A stretch of DNA of 64,000 bases from NCBI RefSeq assembly GCF_000152725.1, contig NZ_CH724131.1, positions 786,729 to 850,728 of the forward strand, written 5' to 3'. The translations under genes were made by a program, and so were the position numbers. A model generated the notes under the pieces. It was not told where the DNA came from. It ran no database searches and saw only the letters and a program-made list of their open reading frames with translations. Positions 1 through 10,054 of the stretch are shown one piece after another; the first letter of the stretch is position 1, and each line of letters opens with the position of its first letter. This DNA is from Pseudooceanicola batsensis HTCC2597. GTDB taxonomy: Bacteria; Pseudomonadota; Alphaproteobacteria; Rhodobacterales; Rhodobacteraceae.

Positions 1-3000
1 TGCCGAGTTCCGGGAAGAGCTCGAGGATTTCCTGGCGCTGCGCATTGCCCAGCCCGTCCAGCGTCTGATGCCCCGGCTGGAAGCTTTCTGTCCAGGAGCC
101 GTCCGACAGGATCACCTCGTGCTGATCGAACATGAAGTGGATATACGCGGTCTTCATGGTATCCACCCGGCTCACGCCCGCCAGGCCAGTCAGGTGCTTG
201 GCCGCGACCAGGACCTCGCGCTCCTCGAAATAGAGGGCGGTCTTGTCGTTGTTCACCAGCACCCGGTGGTTGGGCGATACCAGCATGTCGCGTTCCGGAA
301 GCCCGTAGCCCAGCGATCCCTTCTGGATCAGCACCGGCTTGAGGTGCTCCTTCTGCAGAAGCTCGCGGCCCGACAGGTCCTTGTGCCCGAACCAGCGGAT
401 CTCCTGGATGCCGTTGTCCCGTGTGATCACCCGGTCGCCTTCGCGCAGGGTCTCGACCGCGACCTCGCCGCGCGGGGTGGCGATCAGGGTGCCCGGCGTG
501 AAGCAGGGGATGACCTTCTCGATCTCCTCGAACTCCGAGGTCCCCACGAGCTTGTCGTCGGCATCGTAGAACTCGACGGTCCCGTTCTCGGGGTTGTCGT
601 CGTAGATCACGTTGATCCGGCCGCCCGTCGGCGCCGAGCCGCGCAGGTCGAGGATGTCGTAATCGTCCCCGCCCGAGCCGCCGTCGATGTCGTCACCCAC
701 GGTCGAGCCGAGGAAGACGTCGCGGTCGTTGCCGCCGAACATCGTGTCGGCGCCGTCGCCACCGGTTATGGTGTCGTTCTGGCCGCCCCCGTCGATCGTG
801 TCGTCGCCCGACCCGCCGACCAGGCTGTCGTCGCCGGCGTTGCCCGAGAGATCGTCGTCCCCTGCACCGCCCGTGACGGTATCGTGGTCCTGGCCCGCGG
901 TGATGACGTCGTCGCCCGAGTTGCCCTCCAGGCTGTCGCGCCCGGTGCCGCCGCCGATTGTGTCGTCGCCCTGGCCGCCGAGAACGGTGTCGTTGCCGCT
1001 TTCGCCGTAGAGCTCGTCATCGTCGATCCCGCCGTCGATCATGTCGAACCCGGTGCCACCATGGATGGTGTCGTCGTCGTCCTGGCCCTCGATCGTGTCG
1101 TTGCCGGCCCCGCCGTAGACCAGGTCCCGGCCGTTCTCGGGCACGAGGTCGGTGGCGTCGGGCTCCTGCCCCCAGAGGAGCGAACTGTCGCCCGAGTTGA
1201 TCCTGTCGTCGCCCGAGCCGCCGTAGATCGTGTCGGAGCCGTGGCCGCCGATGATCTCGTCGTCGCCCCGGTTGCCCTCGATATAGTCGTCGTCGATCCC
1301 GCCGTGCAGCGTGTCGTCGCCCGAGCCGCCGATGATCGTGTCGGCATCATCGCCGGTCTTGATCAGATCGTTGCCCTGGCCGCCGAGGACGGTGTCCTTG
1401 CCGTCGGTGGTGTTGGGATCGCTCAGCACGCCCGGATAGAGCGGGTTCGGCAGGTTCGGATCGTCCCCTTCGTAATCCGAGAAGGTGTCGATCCCCGCGA
1501 TGATCGTGTCGTCGCCGGAATTGCCCTCGATGTAGTCCGCGCCCTGGGGGTCGATGATCTCGTCGTCGCCCTTGCCGCCGTAGACGGTGTCATTGTCGAT
1601 GCCGGGGTTGATCACATCCTCGCCCGAGCCGCCATAGATCACATCGCGGTCGTCGCCGGTCACGATCGTGTCGTTGCCGGTATTGCCATGGACGGTGTCC
1701 CGGTCGTCGAACGGATCGCTGTCGACGGGCGTGCCGGGGAAAATTTCGACATCCGGCAGGCCGTCCGGCCCGCTGGTGATCGAATCGTCGCCCGAATTGC
1801 CGGTGATCGAGTCGTCGCCCGGTCCGCCATCGACCGTGTCGTCGCCGGAGCCCGCGATGACGGTATCGTCGCCGCTATAGGCCTCGATGATGTCGTCGTC
1901 GCCGCTGGTCGGATCGAGCGCGTCGTCGTTGTCGACCTTGTCGCCCTCGGGATCGCCCTCGTAGTCGTCGTCGATCACGTCATCGCCAGAGGTCCCCTCG
2001 ACGATGCCGTCGGGCTTGATGCCGTCGCCCACGGTGACCGTCACGGTCGCCGTATCGGTCAACCCGTCGGGATCGGTGACCGTGTACTCGAACGTGTCCG
2101 TGCCCTCGAACCCGGCCTCCGGCGTATAGACGATCTGCCCGCCCACGATCTGCGCCGTGCCGTTGGCCGGCGTGCCGACCGACTGGATCGACAGGGTATC
2201 GCCGTCCACGTCCGTGTCGTTGCCCAGCACGTCGATGGTGACGGCGGTGTCCTCTTCGGTGGTGTCGCTGTCATCCGCCGCCACGGGGGCGTCGTTCACC
2301 GGCGTCACCTCGACGGTGATCGTGCCGGTATCGGTCGCGCCGTCGGGATCGGTCACCGTGTAGGTGATCGTGTCGGTGCCGTTGAAGTCCTGCGGCGGGG
2401 TGTAGTCGATCGTCCCGTCCGCGTTGACCGTGACCGTGCCGCCGGCATCCGACACGGGCGTGCCCACCAGGCTCAGCGCGTCGCCGTCGGGATCGGTGTC
2501 GTTGGCCAGCGGATCGATGGTCAGCGTCTCGTCCTCGGGCGTGGTGCCCATGTCGTCCACGGCCACCGGCGGCTGGTTGCCGCCGCCCCCGCCATCGGTG
2601 ACCGAGACGGTGACCGTCGCGGTGTCGGTGCCGCCGTTGCCGTCGCTGACGGTGTATTCGAACGTGTCGTCCCCGGTGAACCCGGCCTCCGGCGTATAGA
2701 CGATCTGCCCGCCCACGATCTGCGCCGTGCCGTTGGCCGGCGTGCCGACCGACTGGATCGACAGGGTATCGCCGTCCACGTCCGTGTCGTTGCCCAGCAC
2801 GTCGATGGTGACGGCGGTGTCCTCTTCGGTGGTGTCGCTGTCATCCGCCGCCACGGGGGCGTCGTTCACCGGTGTCACCTCGACAGTGATCGTGCCGGTG
2901 TCGGTCGCGCCGTCGGGGTCGGTCACCGTGTAGGTGATCGTGTCGGTGCCGTTGAAATCCTGCGGCGGGGTGTAGTCGATCGTCCCGTCCGCGTTGACCG

Positions 3001-5902
3001 TGACCGTGCCGCCCGCATCCGACACGGGCGTGCCTACCAGGCTCAGAGCGTCGCCGTCGGGATCGGTGTCGTTGGCCAGCGGATCGATGGTCAGCGTCTC
3101 GTCCTCGGGCGTGGTGACCATGTCGTCCACGGCCACGGGCGGCTGGTTGCCACCGCCGCCGCCATCGGTGACCGAAACGGTGACCGTCGCGGTGTCGGTG
3201 CCGCCGTTGCCGTCGCTGACGGTGTATTCGAACGTGTCGTCCCCGGTGAACCCGGCCTCCGGCGTATAGACGATCTGCCCGCCCACGATCTGCGCCGTGC
3301 CGTTGGCCGGCGTGCCGACCGACTGGATCGAGAGGGTGTCGCCGTCCACGTCCGTGTCGTTGCCCAGCACGTCGATGGTGACGGCGGTGTCCTCTTCGGT
3401 GGTGTCGCTGTCATCCGCCGCCACGGGGGCGTCGTTCACCGGATTGACCGTCACGGTCACCGTGGCGGTGTCGGTATTCCCGGTACCGTCATCGACCGTG
3501 TAGGTCAGCGTGTCGGTGCCGTTGAAATCCGGATCCGGGGTATAGACGATCTGGCCCCCGACGATCTCGGCCGTGCCATTCGCCGGGTCCGAGACGCCGG
3601 AGATCGTCAGCGTGTCGCCGTCGGGGTCACTGTCGTTGGCCAGCACGTCGATGGTGACGGCCGTGTCCTCGTCGGTGGTGACGGTGTCGTCCATCGCCTC
3701 GGGATCGGTATCCTGCGGATCGGTCAGGAAACTCTCGATCTGGCTGAAGGCCAGGGTCGAGCCGTCGGAGAAGGTGACCGTCCCCTTGTAGGCGCCCGCA
3801 TCGCTGTCGTCGGCGCTTCGGTCGATGGTGACCTTGCCCGCCCCGCGCAGGTCGAGGACGTCCTCGTCTTTGGCCTGGTCCGGGCCGTTGCCGCCGGTGA
3901 TCGCGTCGCCCGCACCCTCGGCCGCGCTGGCGACCTTGAACGTGTCGTTGCCGCCCTCGCCGAAGACCGTGTCGGCCCCTTCGCCGCCCGCAAGCGTGTC
4001 GTCCCCGCCCTCGCCGTTCATGCCGTCGCCGCCGGTCGTGCCCGGCGCGTTGAAATAGAGGTCGGTGATCCAGATGCCGGAGTTGGTGCCGCCATCCTGC
4101 GTATGCTCGACGACGATCTTCGACACCGGGCCGGGAATCGTCACCTGAAGGTTGTTGGCCTCCGAGTCCTCGTCGAGGTCGCCGATGTTGCTTCGCGCCT
4201 GGTCGTGGCCGTCGACGCTGTCGGTGTCGTAGAGGCTCATGCCGGAGCCGCCCGCAAGCTGCACCTCGATCGGCTGTCCGTCCGCGTCGAAGGCCCGGAC
4301 CGTCACGACGCCGTCGGTGTCCAGATCGTTGATGTTGAACTCGACATTGGTGACGGCCTCCGAGAACTCCCACTGGAAGTCGCCCTCGTTGCCCTTGCCC
4401 TTCGTCTCGGACCGCAGGGCGCTGTTGCCGTCGATGGTTTCGCCGCCGGTGTCGATCCCGGAGGTGTTCAGCTCGGTCGTGTCGTCCACCGTCGACTTGT
4501 GCGAGCCGGTATCCTTGATCCGGCTGTAGGTGACGCTGACCGACCCGGTGTCCTGCGTGATCGAGGAATCGGCGGCGGCGTCGTCATAGCCCTGCCAGTT
4601 GAAGCTCTCGCGCGGGCCTTCGGTGCCGGTGCCCGAGGGGTCCTCGGCATCGTCGCCATAGATCAGGTCTGCGCCCTTGCCGCCCTCGATCTCGTCGTCG
4701 CCGCCGTTGCCGTAGATCGTGTCGTCGCCGGACCCGCCCAGCAGCGTGTCGTCGCCCGCCCCGGCATCGCCGCCACCGCCATGGCCGCCGTCGTCCAGGG
4801 CGTCGAAGTAGATGTCGGTGACGTTGATTTCCGAAGTGTCGTCGCCGTCCTGTTCATGCGTGATCTCGAGCCGGGTAATCGGCCCGGCGATATTCACGAG
4901 GACCGAGTGATCGGGATCGGTGTCCGGCCCCGTGTCGTCCTTGTGGTGGCTGATCACCTCCTTGCCGCCGGCGGCGTCCTTGTCCTTCAGCGTCAGGTGA
5001 GTGCCGTGTTCGGCCCTGACGTCGATGTCCACGAGGTGGCCCTGCGCGTCATAGGCCTTGATGGTGACCTTGGAGTCCGCGTCGATGTCGTTGATCCGGA
5101 ACGACACATTTCCGACAGCCGAGGAAAAGCCCCACTGGTAGGTCGCGCTTTCATCGTCGGAATTGGTCCGCGACGCCATCGAGGAATAGCGGTCCGCGCC
5201 GGTGCCGTCGGTGGTGATCGAATGGACCTTCTGCTTGTCGGTCTCAAAGTTGGTGTCCGGGCATTCCTTCGTGGACTTGACCGAGAAGGTCACGTCGACC
5301 GACCCGGTGTTCTGCGTGAAGCCGCCGGACAGGTCGTCCTGGTTGTCGATATGGCCTTTGCCGTTCGGATCGGGCGCCTTGTCCCATTCAAAGCTCTCGC
5401 GTTCGCCCGAACCTCCGCCGCCGTGGCCGCCATCCGCGTCCGTGTCGCCATGGATCACGTCGTCGCCCTTGCCGCCCTCGACATGGTCGTGGCCCGCATT
5501 GCCATAGAGCGTGTCGTTGCCGGTCTCGCCCTCGATGCTGTCGTCGCCGCCGTTGCCGTGGATCACGTCGTCGCCGGATCCGCCCCGGAGGGTATCGTCG
5601 CCCGCGCCGGTCACCGTCCCGCCCTTGCCCACGTCGCCCAGGATGAGGTCGTCGTCCTTGCCGCCGTCGACCCGGTCGTTGCCCGCCCCGGCGCGCACGA
5701 TGTCCTGATCCCCCGTCTCGCCGGGCAGGAGCGCGTCACCGGCGTCGATCCGGTCCCCGTCGGAATCGGCGTAACCGGAGCCGATCACGTCGTCGCCGGA
5801 TGTCCCGTCCACATAGCCGTCGCGGTTGTCGGAGCTGTCCGAGCCCGAGCCGGAGGTGTCGTGATCGTTCTTGAGCCAGTCCCAGAAGTACAAACCAGTC
5901 AT
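1..5902 (-). CDS. RTX calcium-binding protein with cadherin-like repeats and C-terminal Hint domain (partial, C-terminus beyond left edge)
   Basis: About 1967 codons are visible; the 3' end lies beyond base 1. The ATG at 5902 (start MTGLYFWDWLKND) follows an AGAGGG ribosome site. In order from the N-terminus: RTX nonapeptides GGxGxDxxx (about 5800-5420); two paralogous ~190-residue domains (about 5410-4800 and 4640-4050), each starting RESF-W and ending near ITDLYF/VTDIYF and separated by RTX repeats; Ig/cadherin-like 'tandem-95' modules (about 3680-2030) with DTDPDGD and DFNGTDT motifs; a second RTX block (about 1990-680); and a Hint domain starting CFTPGTLIATPRGE (about 515) with the GDRVITRD and QEIRW signatures. 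In roseobacters, Hint domains are commonly found on RTX proteins exported by type I secretion; autoprocessing is plausible but not shown. A role as a surface or matrix protein is inferred. No frameshift is seen. Confidence 0.88.
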   Translation of the reverse strand, partial: MTGLYFWDWLKNDHDTSGSGSDSSDNRDGYVDGTSGDDVIGSGYADSDGDRIDAGDALLPGETGDQDIVRAGAGNDRVDGGKDDDLILGDVGKGGTVTGAGDDTLRGGSGDDVIHGNGGDDSIEGETGNDTLYGNAGHDHVEGGKGDDVIHGDTDADGGHGGGGSGERESFEWDKAPDPNGKGHIDNQDDLSGGFTQNTGSVDVTFSVKSTKECPDTNFETDKQKVHSITTDGTGADRYSSMASRTNSDDESATYQWGFSSAVGNVSFRINDIDADSKVTIKAYDAQGHLVDIDVRAEHGTHLTLKDKDAAGGKEVISHHKDDTGPDTDPDHSVLVNIAGPITRLEITHEQDGDDTSEINVTDIYFDALDDGGHGGGGDAGAGDDTLLGGSGDDTIYGNGGDDEIEGGKGADLIYGDDAEDPSGTGTEGPRESFNWQGYDDAAADSSITQDTGSVSVTYSRIKDTGSHKSTVDDTTELNTSGIDTGGETIDGNSALRSETKGKGNEGDFQWEFSEAVTNVEFNINDLDTDGVVTVRAFDADGQPIEVQLAGGSGMSLYDTDSVDGHDQARSNIGDLDEDSEANNLQVTIPGPVSKIVVEHTQDGGTNSGIWITDLYFNAPGTTGGDGMNGEGGDDTLAGGEGADTVFGEGGNDTFKVASAAEGAGDAITGGNGPDQAKDEDVLDLRGAGKVTIDRSADDSDAGAYKGTVTFSDGSTLAFSQIESFLTDPQDTDPEAMDDTVTTDEDTAVTIDVLANDSDPDGDTLTISGVSDPANGTAEIVGGQIVYTPDPDFNGTDTLTYTVDDGTGNTDTATVTVTVNPVNDAPVAADDSDTTEEDTAVTIDVLGNDTDVDGDTLSIQSVGTPANGTAQIVGGQIVYTPEAGFTGDDTFEYTVSDGNGGTDTATVTVSVTDGGGGGNQPPVAVDDMVTTPEDETLTIDPLANDTDPDGDALSLVGTPVSDAGGTVTVNADGTIDYTPPQDFNGTDTITYTVTDPDGATDTGTITVEVTPVNDAPVAADDSDTTEEDTAVTIDVLGNDTDVDGDTLSIQSVGTPANGTAQIVGGQIVYTPEAGFTGDDTFEYTVSDGNGGTDTATVTVSVTDGGGGGNQPPVAVDDMGTTPEDETLTIDPLANDTDPDGDALSLVGTPVSDAGGTVTVNADGTIDYTPPQDFNGTDTITYTVTDPDGATDTGTITVEVTPVNDAPVAADDSDTTEEDTAVTIDVLGNDTDVDGDTLSIQSVGTPANGTAQIVGGQIVYTPEAGFEGTDTFEYTVTDPDGLTDTATVTVTVGDGIKPDGIVEGTSGDDVIDDDYEGDPEGDKVDNDDALDPTSGDDDIIEAYSGDDTVIAGSGDDTVDGGPGDDSITGNSGDDSITSGPDGLPDVEIFPGTPVDSDPFDDRDTVHGNTGNDTIVTGDDRDVIYGGSGEDVINPGIDNDTVYGGKGDDEIIDPQGADYIEGNSGDDTIIAGIDTFSDYEGDDPNLPNPLYPGVLSDPNTTDGKDTVLGGQGNDLIKTGDDADTIIGGSGDDTLHGGIDDDYIEGNRGDDEIIGGHGSDTIYGGSGDDRINSGDSSLLWGQEPDATDLVPENGRDLVYGGAGNDTIEGQDDDDTIHGGTGFDMIDGGIDDDELYGESGNDTVLGGQGDDTIGGGTGRDSLEGNSGDDVITAGQDHDTVTGGAGDDDLSGNAGDDSLVGGSGDDTIDGGGQNDTITGGDGADTMFGGNDRDVFLGSTVGDDIDGGSGGDDYDILDLRGSAPTGGRINVIYDDNPENGTVEFYDADDKLVGTSEFEEIEKVIPCFTPGTLIATPRGEVAVETLREGDRVITRDNGIQEIRWFGHKDLSGRELLQKEHLKPVLIQKGSLGYGLPERDMLVSPNHRVLVNNDKTALYFEEREVLVAAKHLTGLAGVSRVDTMKTAYIHFMFDQHEVILSDGSWTESFQPGHQTLDGLGNAQRQEILELFPELG
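2111..3450 (-). repeat. 570-bp tandem repeat inside the RTX-Hint gene
   Basis: The same sequence block recurs at a spacing of exactly 570 bp; for example, the segment starting cccggcctccggcgtataga lies at 2111, 2681 and 3251. Each 190-residue unit carries two Ig/cadherin-like domains. Two complete units and part of a third are nearly identical at the nucleotide level, including third codon positions, which points to recent duplication or gene conversion. Confidence 0.9.
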
Positions 5903-6648
5903 AGTGTCACCCTCTCAAGCCATCGAAGCCGGTCGGCCCTGCGGCATTGCGGCCGGTGCGCGTCCCGCGACACCGTCAAGTCAAATTCCTGCGCCATGTT
6001 CCGGTAGTACCGTGCAGACGGACACCCCCGGGAACCGGTCACGGTTCACACGGCAGACGGCGGCCGTCCCGGTCGTTGTGCGACCGGTCCCGACATGCGA
6101 GCTACACATCCTTCCGGATGCATGACATTGCGTTGGCCGCCCCATGGCCATCTGTCTTGCGCCCCCAGTCGGGCACGATCGGTTTTAATCCTCCAAACAA
6201 GTCGAACAAAGGGAAAAACATCGAAAAATTGATGTTGGACCGCGCTTGTGCCGCCCCATTTTCACCCGGATTGAACGCCCTCTTGCCCGGCATCCGCACC
6301 CGATTGTTTCCCGGACCCGAGTGCCGCGCCTGGCTCGGAACCAGCAATTTAAGGGTTTTCTTAACCTTTTGCCCGATGCGGCGCTCAACCGGAGGGGGTG
6401 CCAAGGTTTACGATACGGAAACAGGCGAGGCAGACCGATTTCCGCCCTATTGCGGGCACAATCCGCCCTCTGACCGTCCCAACTTGTCGCTTGGGCTGCA
6501 TCAATTCCGGGGCTCCTGACGATATTGGTTCCGCGATTATGGCGAAAACCCAGTGAATCCGGCGAATCATTAAGGGAATCGACAGGAATTTGGCCAACGC
6601 CAGGAGCAGCCGCATCGCGTGTCCACAAGGAAGACCCGGGCGTCGCGC
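5903..6648. other. Intergenic region upstream of the RTX-Hint gene
   Basis: About 750 bp with no convincing coding frame. It is more AT-rich than its surroundings around 6180-6240 and 6345-6375. It should hold the promoter of the leftward RTX-Hint gene and the 3' flank of the CAP-domain gene. I see no clear terminator or canonical promoter. Confidence 0.6.
6217..6236. promoter_or_regulatory. Inverted repeat AACATC-N8-GATGTT upstream of the RTX-Hint gene
   Basis: Perfect 6-bp arms separated by an AT-rich 8-bp spacer, about 315 bp upstream of the RTX-Hint start. The geometry suits a dimeric regulator site, but no regulator can be named. Confidence 0.3.
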
Positions 6649-7575
6649 TCAGCGCGCCCCGAGCAGGAGCAGCGCCACCTTTCGCCCTGCGCCGTTCATC
6701 CGCACCACCATTCCGGCGTCCGTCATTTCCTCACGCAGGAGCTGCGCGGCGCGGGATCCCGCGAGCCAGTCCGACACGAACCCCTCGACATCGCCCTCGG
6801 TGATCCGCGCGCCGCAGCCGCCGCAGGCCGCCGCGACCGCCTGCACGGCGCGCCAACGCGGCCCCTCTGCCGGGAGGGCGGACCGCAGGCCGTCCATGCC
6901 CTCGAGCGTGAAGCTTCCGAGGTCCTCGGGCACCAGCGACCGGGCGCCCTCGGTCAGCGCGGCATTGGGTTCGAGTGGCGCGACGCCGTTGTCGTCCCGC
7001 GCCGCATTGATCGCCGCGACGGCAAGATCGGTGATTGCCCCCTCGCCTGCGGGTTCAGAGGACTTCCCGCGGGACATTCCCGGTCCGGCGAAGGTCTGGA
7101 CGGCGAAGATCTCGTCCTCGCCGGCCGCCGCACCGAAACCAAACCGCGTCAGCCCCTCGCGCAGGATATTCGCGCGATGTTCCGGGCTGTTCATCCAGCC
7201 CTCCTGGAAGGCCTCGATCCGTTCGCGGGACAGATCCCCGCAGCCTCGGCAGCGGGCGATGTTCTCGGCCACCAGTTCCCATTCGCTGCCGCCGGCGGTC
7301 AGAAACCGGTCTCTCGGCCCGTTTCCGTCCGGGCCCGTATGGGCGTAGAAGTCGCGGCGCAGCATGTCCTCGGCATGGGCCTGCGCCGACCGGTCGAGCG
7401 TCTCGCCCCGGCTCAGCGCCGGGAGGCCCTGCTCGTCCCGGTCGGCGTTGACAAGTTCCAGCGCCCGGGACCGGAGGGTGTCGAGATCCGCATCCTGCGC
7501 AACGCCCGGAACCGCCAGCGCGCCGAAAATCGCTCCGATCATAAGGCTGCGGGGAATGAATGCTGAATGCGACAT
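6649..7575 (-). CDS. Exported CAP-domain (SCP/PR1-like) protein
   Basis: 308 residues. The start MSHSAFIPRSL at 7575 is chosen because AAAGGAA lies 8 bases upstream and it places a signal peptide at the N-terminus (hydrophobic residues about 11-27, probable cleavage near VPGVAQ-D). Residues about 30-155 form a CAP domain: LVNADRDEQGLPAL, the AQAHAEDM helix, YAHTGPDG, VAENIA and W-NSPEHRANIL, which is the classic bacterial form (YkwD-like). Residues about 165-308 repeat the pattern in degenerate form (INAARDDNGVAPLEPNAAL, then VSDWLAGSRAAQLL), suggesting an internal duplication whose second copy lost the histidine motif. The gene starts 40 bp after ligD on the same strand, so co-transcription is possible. 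Substrate and role are unknown. Confidence 0.85.
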   Translation of the reverse strand: MSHSAFIPRSLMIGAIFGALAVPGVAQDADLDTLRSRALELVNADRDEQGLPALSRGETLDRSAQAHAEDMLRRDFYAHTGPDGNGPRDRFLTAGGSEWELVAENIARCRGCGDLSRERIEAFQEGWMNSPEHRANILREGLTRFGFGAAAGEDEIFAVQTFAGPGMSRGKSSEPAGEGAITDLAVAAINAARDDNGVAPLEPNAALTEGARSLVPEDLGSFTLEGMDGLRSALPAEGPRWRAVQAVAAACGGCGARITEGDVEGFVSDWLAGSRAAQLLREEMTDAGMVVRMNGAGRKVALLLLGAR

Positions 7576-7615
7576 TGGCGGTTCCTTTGCTGCGGCGCGC
7601 CTTCCTGAGACGACG

Positions 7616-10054
7616 TTACCCCCGGGACCAGTCCTCGAGCGCCGAGACGACGGTATCGCCGATGCCCTTGGCATCCACCGCGTCCAGCGGGCAGTCGCGG
7701 GAAAGACGGTCCTCCATGTCCGCGACGCCGAAGCCGTCAGCCCGGTCCAGGGTATCGAGTTCGTCCCAGGTCACCGGCACCGCGACCGCCGCGCTCTTGC
7801 GCGCGCGCAGCGAATAGGGCGCGACGGCCGTCGCCCCACGTTCGTTGCGCAGCCAGTCGATGAAGACCCGGCCCTTGCGCCGCGCCTTGGACATGGTGGC
7901 GACATAGCGGTCGGGGTCGCGTTCGGCCATGATCGTGGCGAAGGTGCGGGCGAAGAACTTCACCGTGTCCCAGCCCGAGATGCGCCGCAGCGGGACGATG
8001 ACATGGATGCCCTTGCCGCCCGTCACCATGGGCACCGAAGGCAGGCCGCAGGCGTCAAGGCCTTGGCGGATCTCGCTCGCCGCGCGCCGGATCTCGGCAA
8101 AGTCCAGCCCCTCGTCCGGGTCGATGTCGAACACCAACCGGTCCGGGCGTTCGATCCTGTCGCGCCTCGATCCCCATATGTGGAACTCGAGCGTTCCCAT
8201 CTGCGCTGCGCCCACCAGACCGGCGGGCGTGGTGACGTACATGTAGTCCTCCGTCTCGCCGTCCTTTTCCTCGATCGGCAGCGTCCCGATGGCATCGGGA
8301 AACCCCTTGCCCGCGTGTTTCTGGAAAAAGCACTCGCCCGCGATCCCTTCGGGGCAGCGCAGTAGCGACAGCGGGCGGTCGCCGGCATGGGTCAGCATCC
8401 GCTCTCCCACCCGGGCATAATGCTGCGCCACCTCGCCCTTGGTCAGGCCGGCGTCGGGATAGACGACGCGCCCGGCGCTCGAGATGCGAACCCCCTCGAC
8501 CGTGTCGTCGCCGCCCTCGGCACGGGCTTCCGTTCCGGCACTCACCTCTCCGGCCTCCTTGTCTTCGCGGCGCCCCTTGTAGACGCCGTGGCGGATCCGC
8601 CCTTCGCCCGTGAATTCGGTATATTCCACCTCTACCACGAGCTTCGGCGTCACCCATGTCGCCCCTTTCATCTCCGAGGGCAGATCCTCGTCGAAGGGGG
8701 CCGTCTTGCGGGCGAGGCGCTTCATCGCGCCGCTCAGCTCGTCCATGTCGTCCTGATCGAAACCGGCGCCGACGCGGCCGCGGTAGATGAACCGCCCGTT
8801 CTCGTAACTTCCGAGCAGCAGAGACGAGAACGACCGCCCCCTCTTGTCGGATGGCGACCACCCGCCCACGACGAATTCCGCCCGGCGCACGCATTTCGCC
8901 TTGATCCAGCTGCAGCTGCGCGCGCCGCGATAGGGCGCGTCCAGCCGTTTCGAGACGATGCCCTCGCCCCCCGCCTCGCACATCGCATCGAGCGCCGCCG
9001 CCGCATCCCCTTCGAGCACCGGGCTGAGGCGGATCGGCCCGCGCGGCGGCTGGCCTTCGAACAGCGTCTCGAGCGCCGCGCGCCGGTCGGTCAGCGGATC
9101 GTCGGTCAGATCCTTGCCGTCGAGGTGCAGGCAGTCGAAGGCGTAGAAGGTCAGCGGATCGCCCGCCTTCAGCGCCTTTTGCAGCGTCGAGAAGTCGCCG
9201 CCGCCACTGCCCGCGATCACCTCACCGTCGATCAGGGCGGCGTCGCAGTCGAGCGCGGCGGCCGGTTCGCACAGCGCGGCGAACCGGTCGGACCAGTCCT
9301 TGCCGTTCCGGGTATAGAGCCGCACGCCGCCCTTGCCGATGGCGATCAGGCAGCGGTAGCCGTCGAATTTCGCCTCGTGCTGCCAGTTCTCGCCCTCGGG
9401 CGGCGCGTCCTTCAGCGTCGCCAGCTGCACCTTGCGAAAGCGCGGGCGGGGCTTGGCGTGCCTCTCGGGCTTCACCGCCGGCTTGTCCGCGGCGATGGCG
9501 CGCATAGCGCGGCCGGTGGTCACGCTGGTGCGGTGCCTGTTGGTCAATGCATCCGCGCTGCGTCCTGCGAAATCATCGCGCTGCTTGATCAGCAGCCAGT
9601 TCTCGCGCGTCTCCTTCTTGCGTCCCCGCATGCGCACGAGCGTCCAACCACCCTTCATCCGCGCCCCGTGCAGGCGAAAGTTCAGCTTGCCTTTCTTCAG
9701 GCCCTCGCCGGGATCGTCCAGCGGCTCCCACCAGCCGGTATCCCAGAGCATCACCGTCCCGCCGCCGTATTCCTTTTCCGGGATCGTGCCCTCGAACGCG
9801 CCGTAGGCCACCGGGTGATCTTCGGTCCGCACCGCCAGCCGCTTTTCCGAGGGGTCGGCCGAGGGGCCCTTGGTCACGGCCCAGGACAACAGCACCCCCT
9901 CCCATTCCAGGCGGAAATCGTAGTGGAGACGGCTCGCGTCGTGTTTCTGCACCACGAAGGACAGCCGGTCGCCCCCCGCCTCGACCAGTTCGGCGCGCGG
10001 CTCGGGCGTGATGCTGAAGTCGCGTTTCTCGCGGTAACGGTCGAGCGTGTTCAT
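7616..10054 (-). CDS. ligD: Multifunctional ATP-dependent DNA ligase LigD
   Basis: 812 residues with the full three-domain arrangement. The N-terminal 3'-phosphoesterase (about 1-165) has HDASRLHYDFRLE with H38, H44 and D46, then EDHP at H80. The central ligase has its adenylated lysine in EAKFDGYR (K229) and the motif VIDGEVI. The C-terminal polymerase/primase (about 530-800) carries FDIDPDEGLDF near residue 641 with the metal-binding acidic pair. LigD seals double-strand breaks in bacterial non-homologous end joining after Ku loads on DNA ends. The ATG overlaps the Ku stop by 4 bp (ATGA), so the two are translationally coupled. The PE-LIG-POL order is the one usual in proteobacteria, and nothing is missing. 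Confidence 0.97.
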   Translation of the reverse strand: MNTLDRYREKRDFSITPEPRAELVEAGGDRLSFVVQKHDASRLHYDFRLEWEGVLLSWAVTKGPSADPSEKRLAVRTEDHPVAYGAFEGTIPEKEYGGGTVMLWDTGWWEPLDDPGEGLKKGKLNFRLHGARMKGGWTLVRMRGRKKETRENWLLIKQRDDFAGRSADALTNRHRTSVTTGRAMRAIAADKPAVKPERHAKPRPRFRKVQLATLKDAPPEGENWQHEAKFDGYRCLIAIGKGGVRLYTRNGKDWSDRFAALCEPAAALDCDAALIDGEVIAGSGGGDFSTLQKALKAGDPLTFYAFDCLHLDGKDLTDDPLTDRRAALETLFEGQPPRGPIRLSPVLEGDAAAALDAMCEAGGEGIVSKRLDAPYRGARSCSWIKAKCVRRAEFVVGGWSPSDKRGRSFSSLLLGSYENGRFIYRGRVGAGFDQDDMDELSGAMKRLARKTAPFDEDLPSEMKGATWVTPKLVVEVEYTEFTGEGRIRHGVYKGRREDKEAGEVSAGTEARAEGGDDTVEGVRISSAGRVVYPDAGLTKGEVAQHYARVGERMLTHAGDRPLSLLRCPEGIAGECFFQKHAGKGFPDAIGTLPIEEKDGETEDYMYVTTPAGLVGAAQMGTLEFHIWGSRRDRIERPDRLVFDIDPDEGLDFAEIRRAASEIRQGLDACGLPSVPMVTGGKGIHVIVPLRRISGWDTVKFFARTFATIMAERDPDRYVATMSKARRKGRVFIDWLRNERGATAVAPYSLRARKSAAVAVPVTWDELDTLDRADGFGVADMEDRLSRDCPLDAVDAKGIGDTVVSALEDWSRG

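Noticed and set aside
68..6007. A 1979-codon open frame on the plus strand
   Set aside because: It is antisense to the RTX-Hint gene. Its Val/Asp/Arg-rich repetitive product is what the complement of GGC-GAC-GAT type codons gives; the minus strand has recognisable domains and a ribosome site.
6350..6366. CtrA-like site TTAA-N8-TTAAC upstream of the RTX-Hint gene
   Set aside because: The CtrA consensus spacer is 7 bases and here it is 8; a single imperfect copy is not enough.
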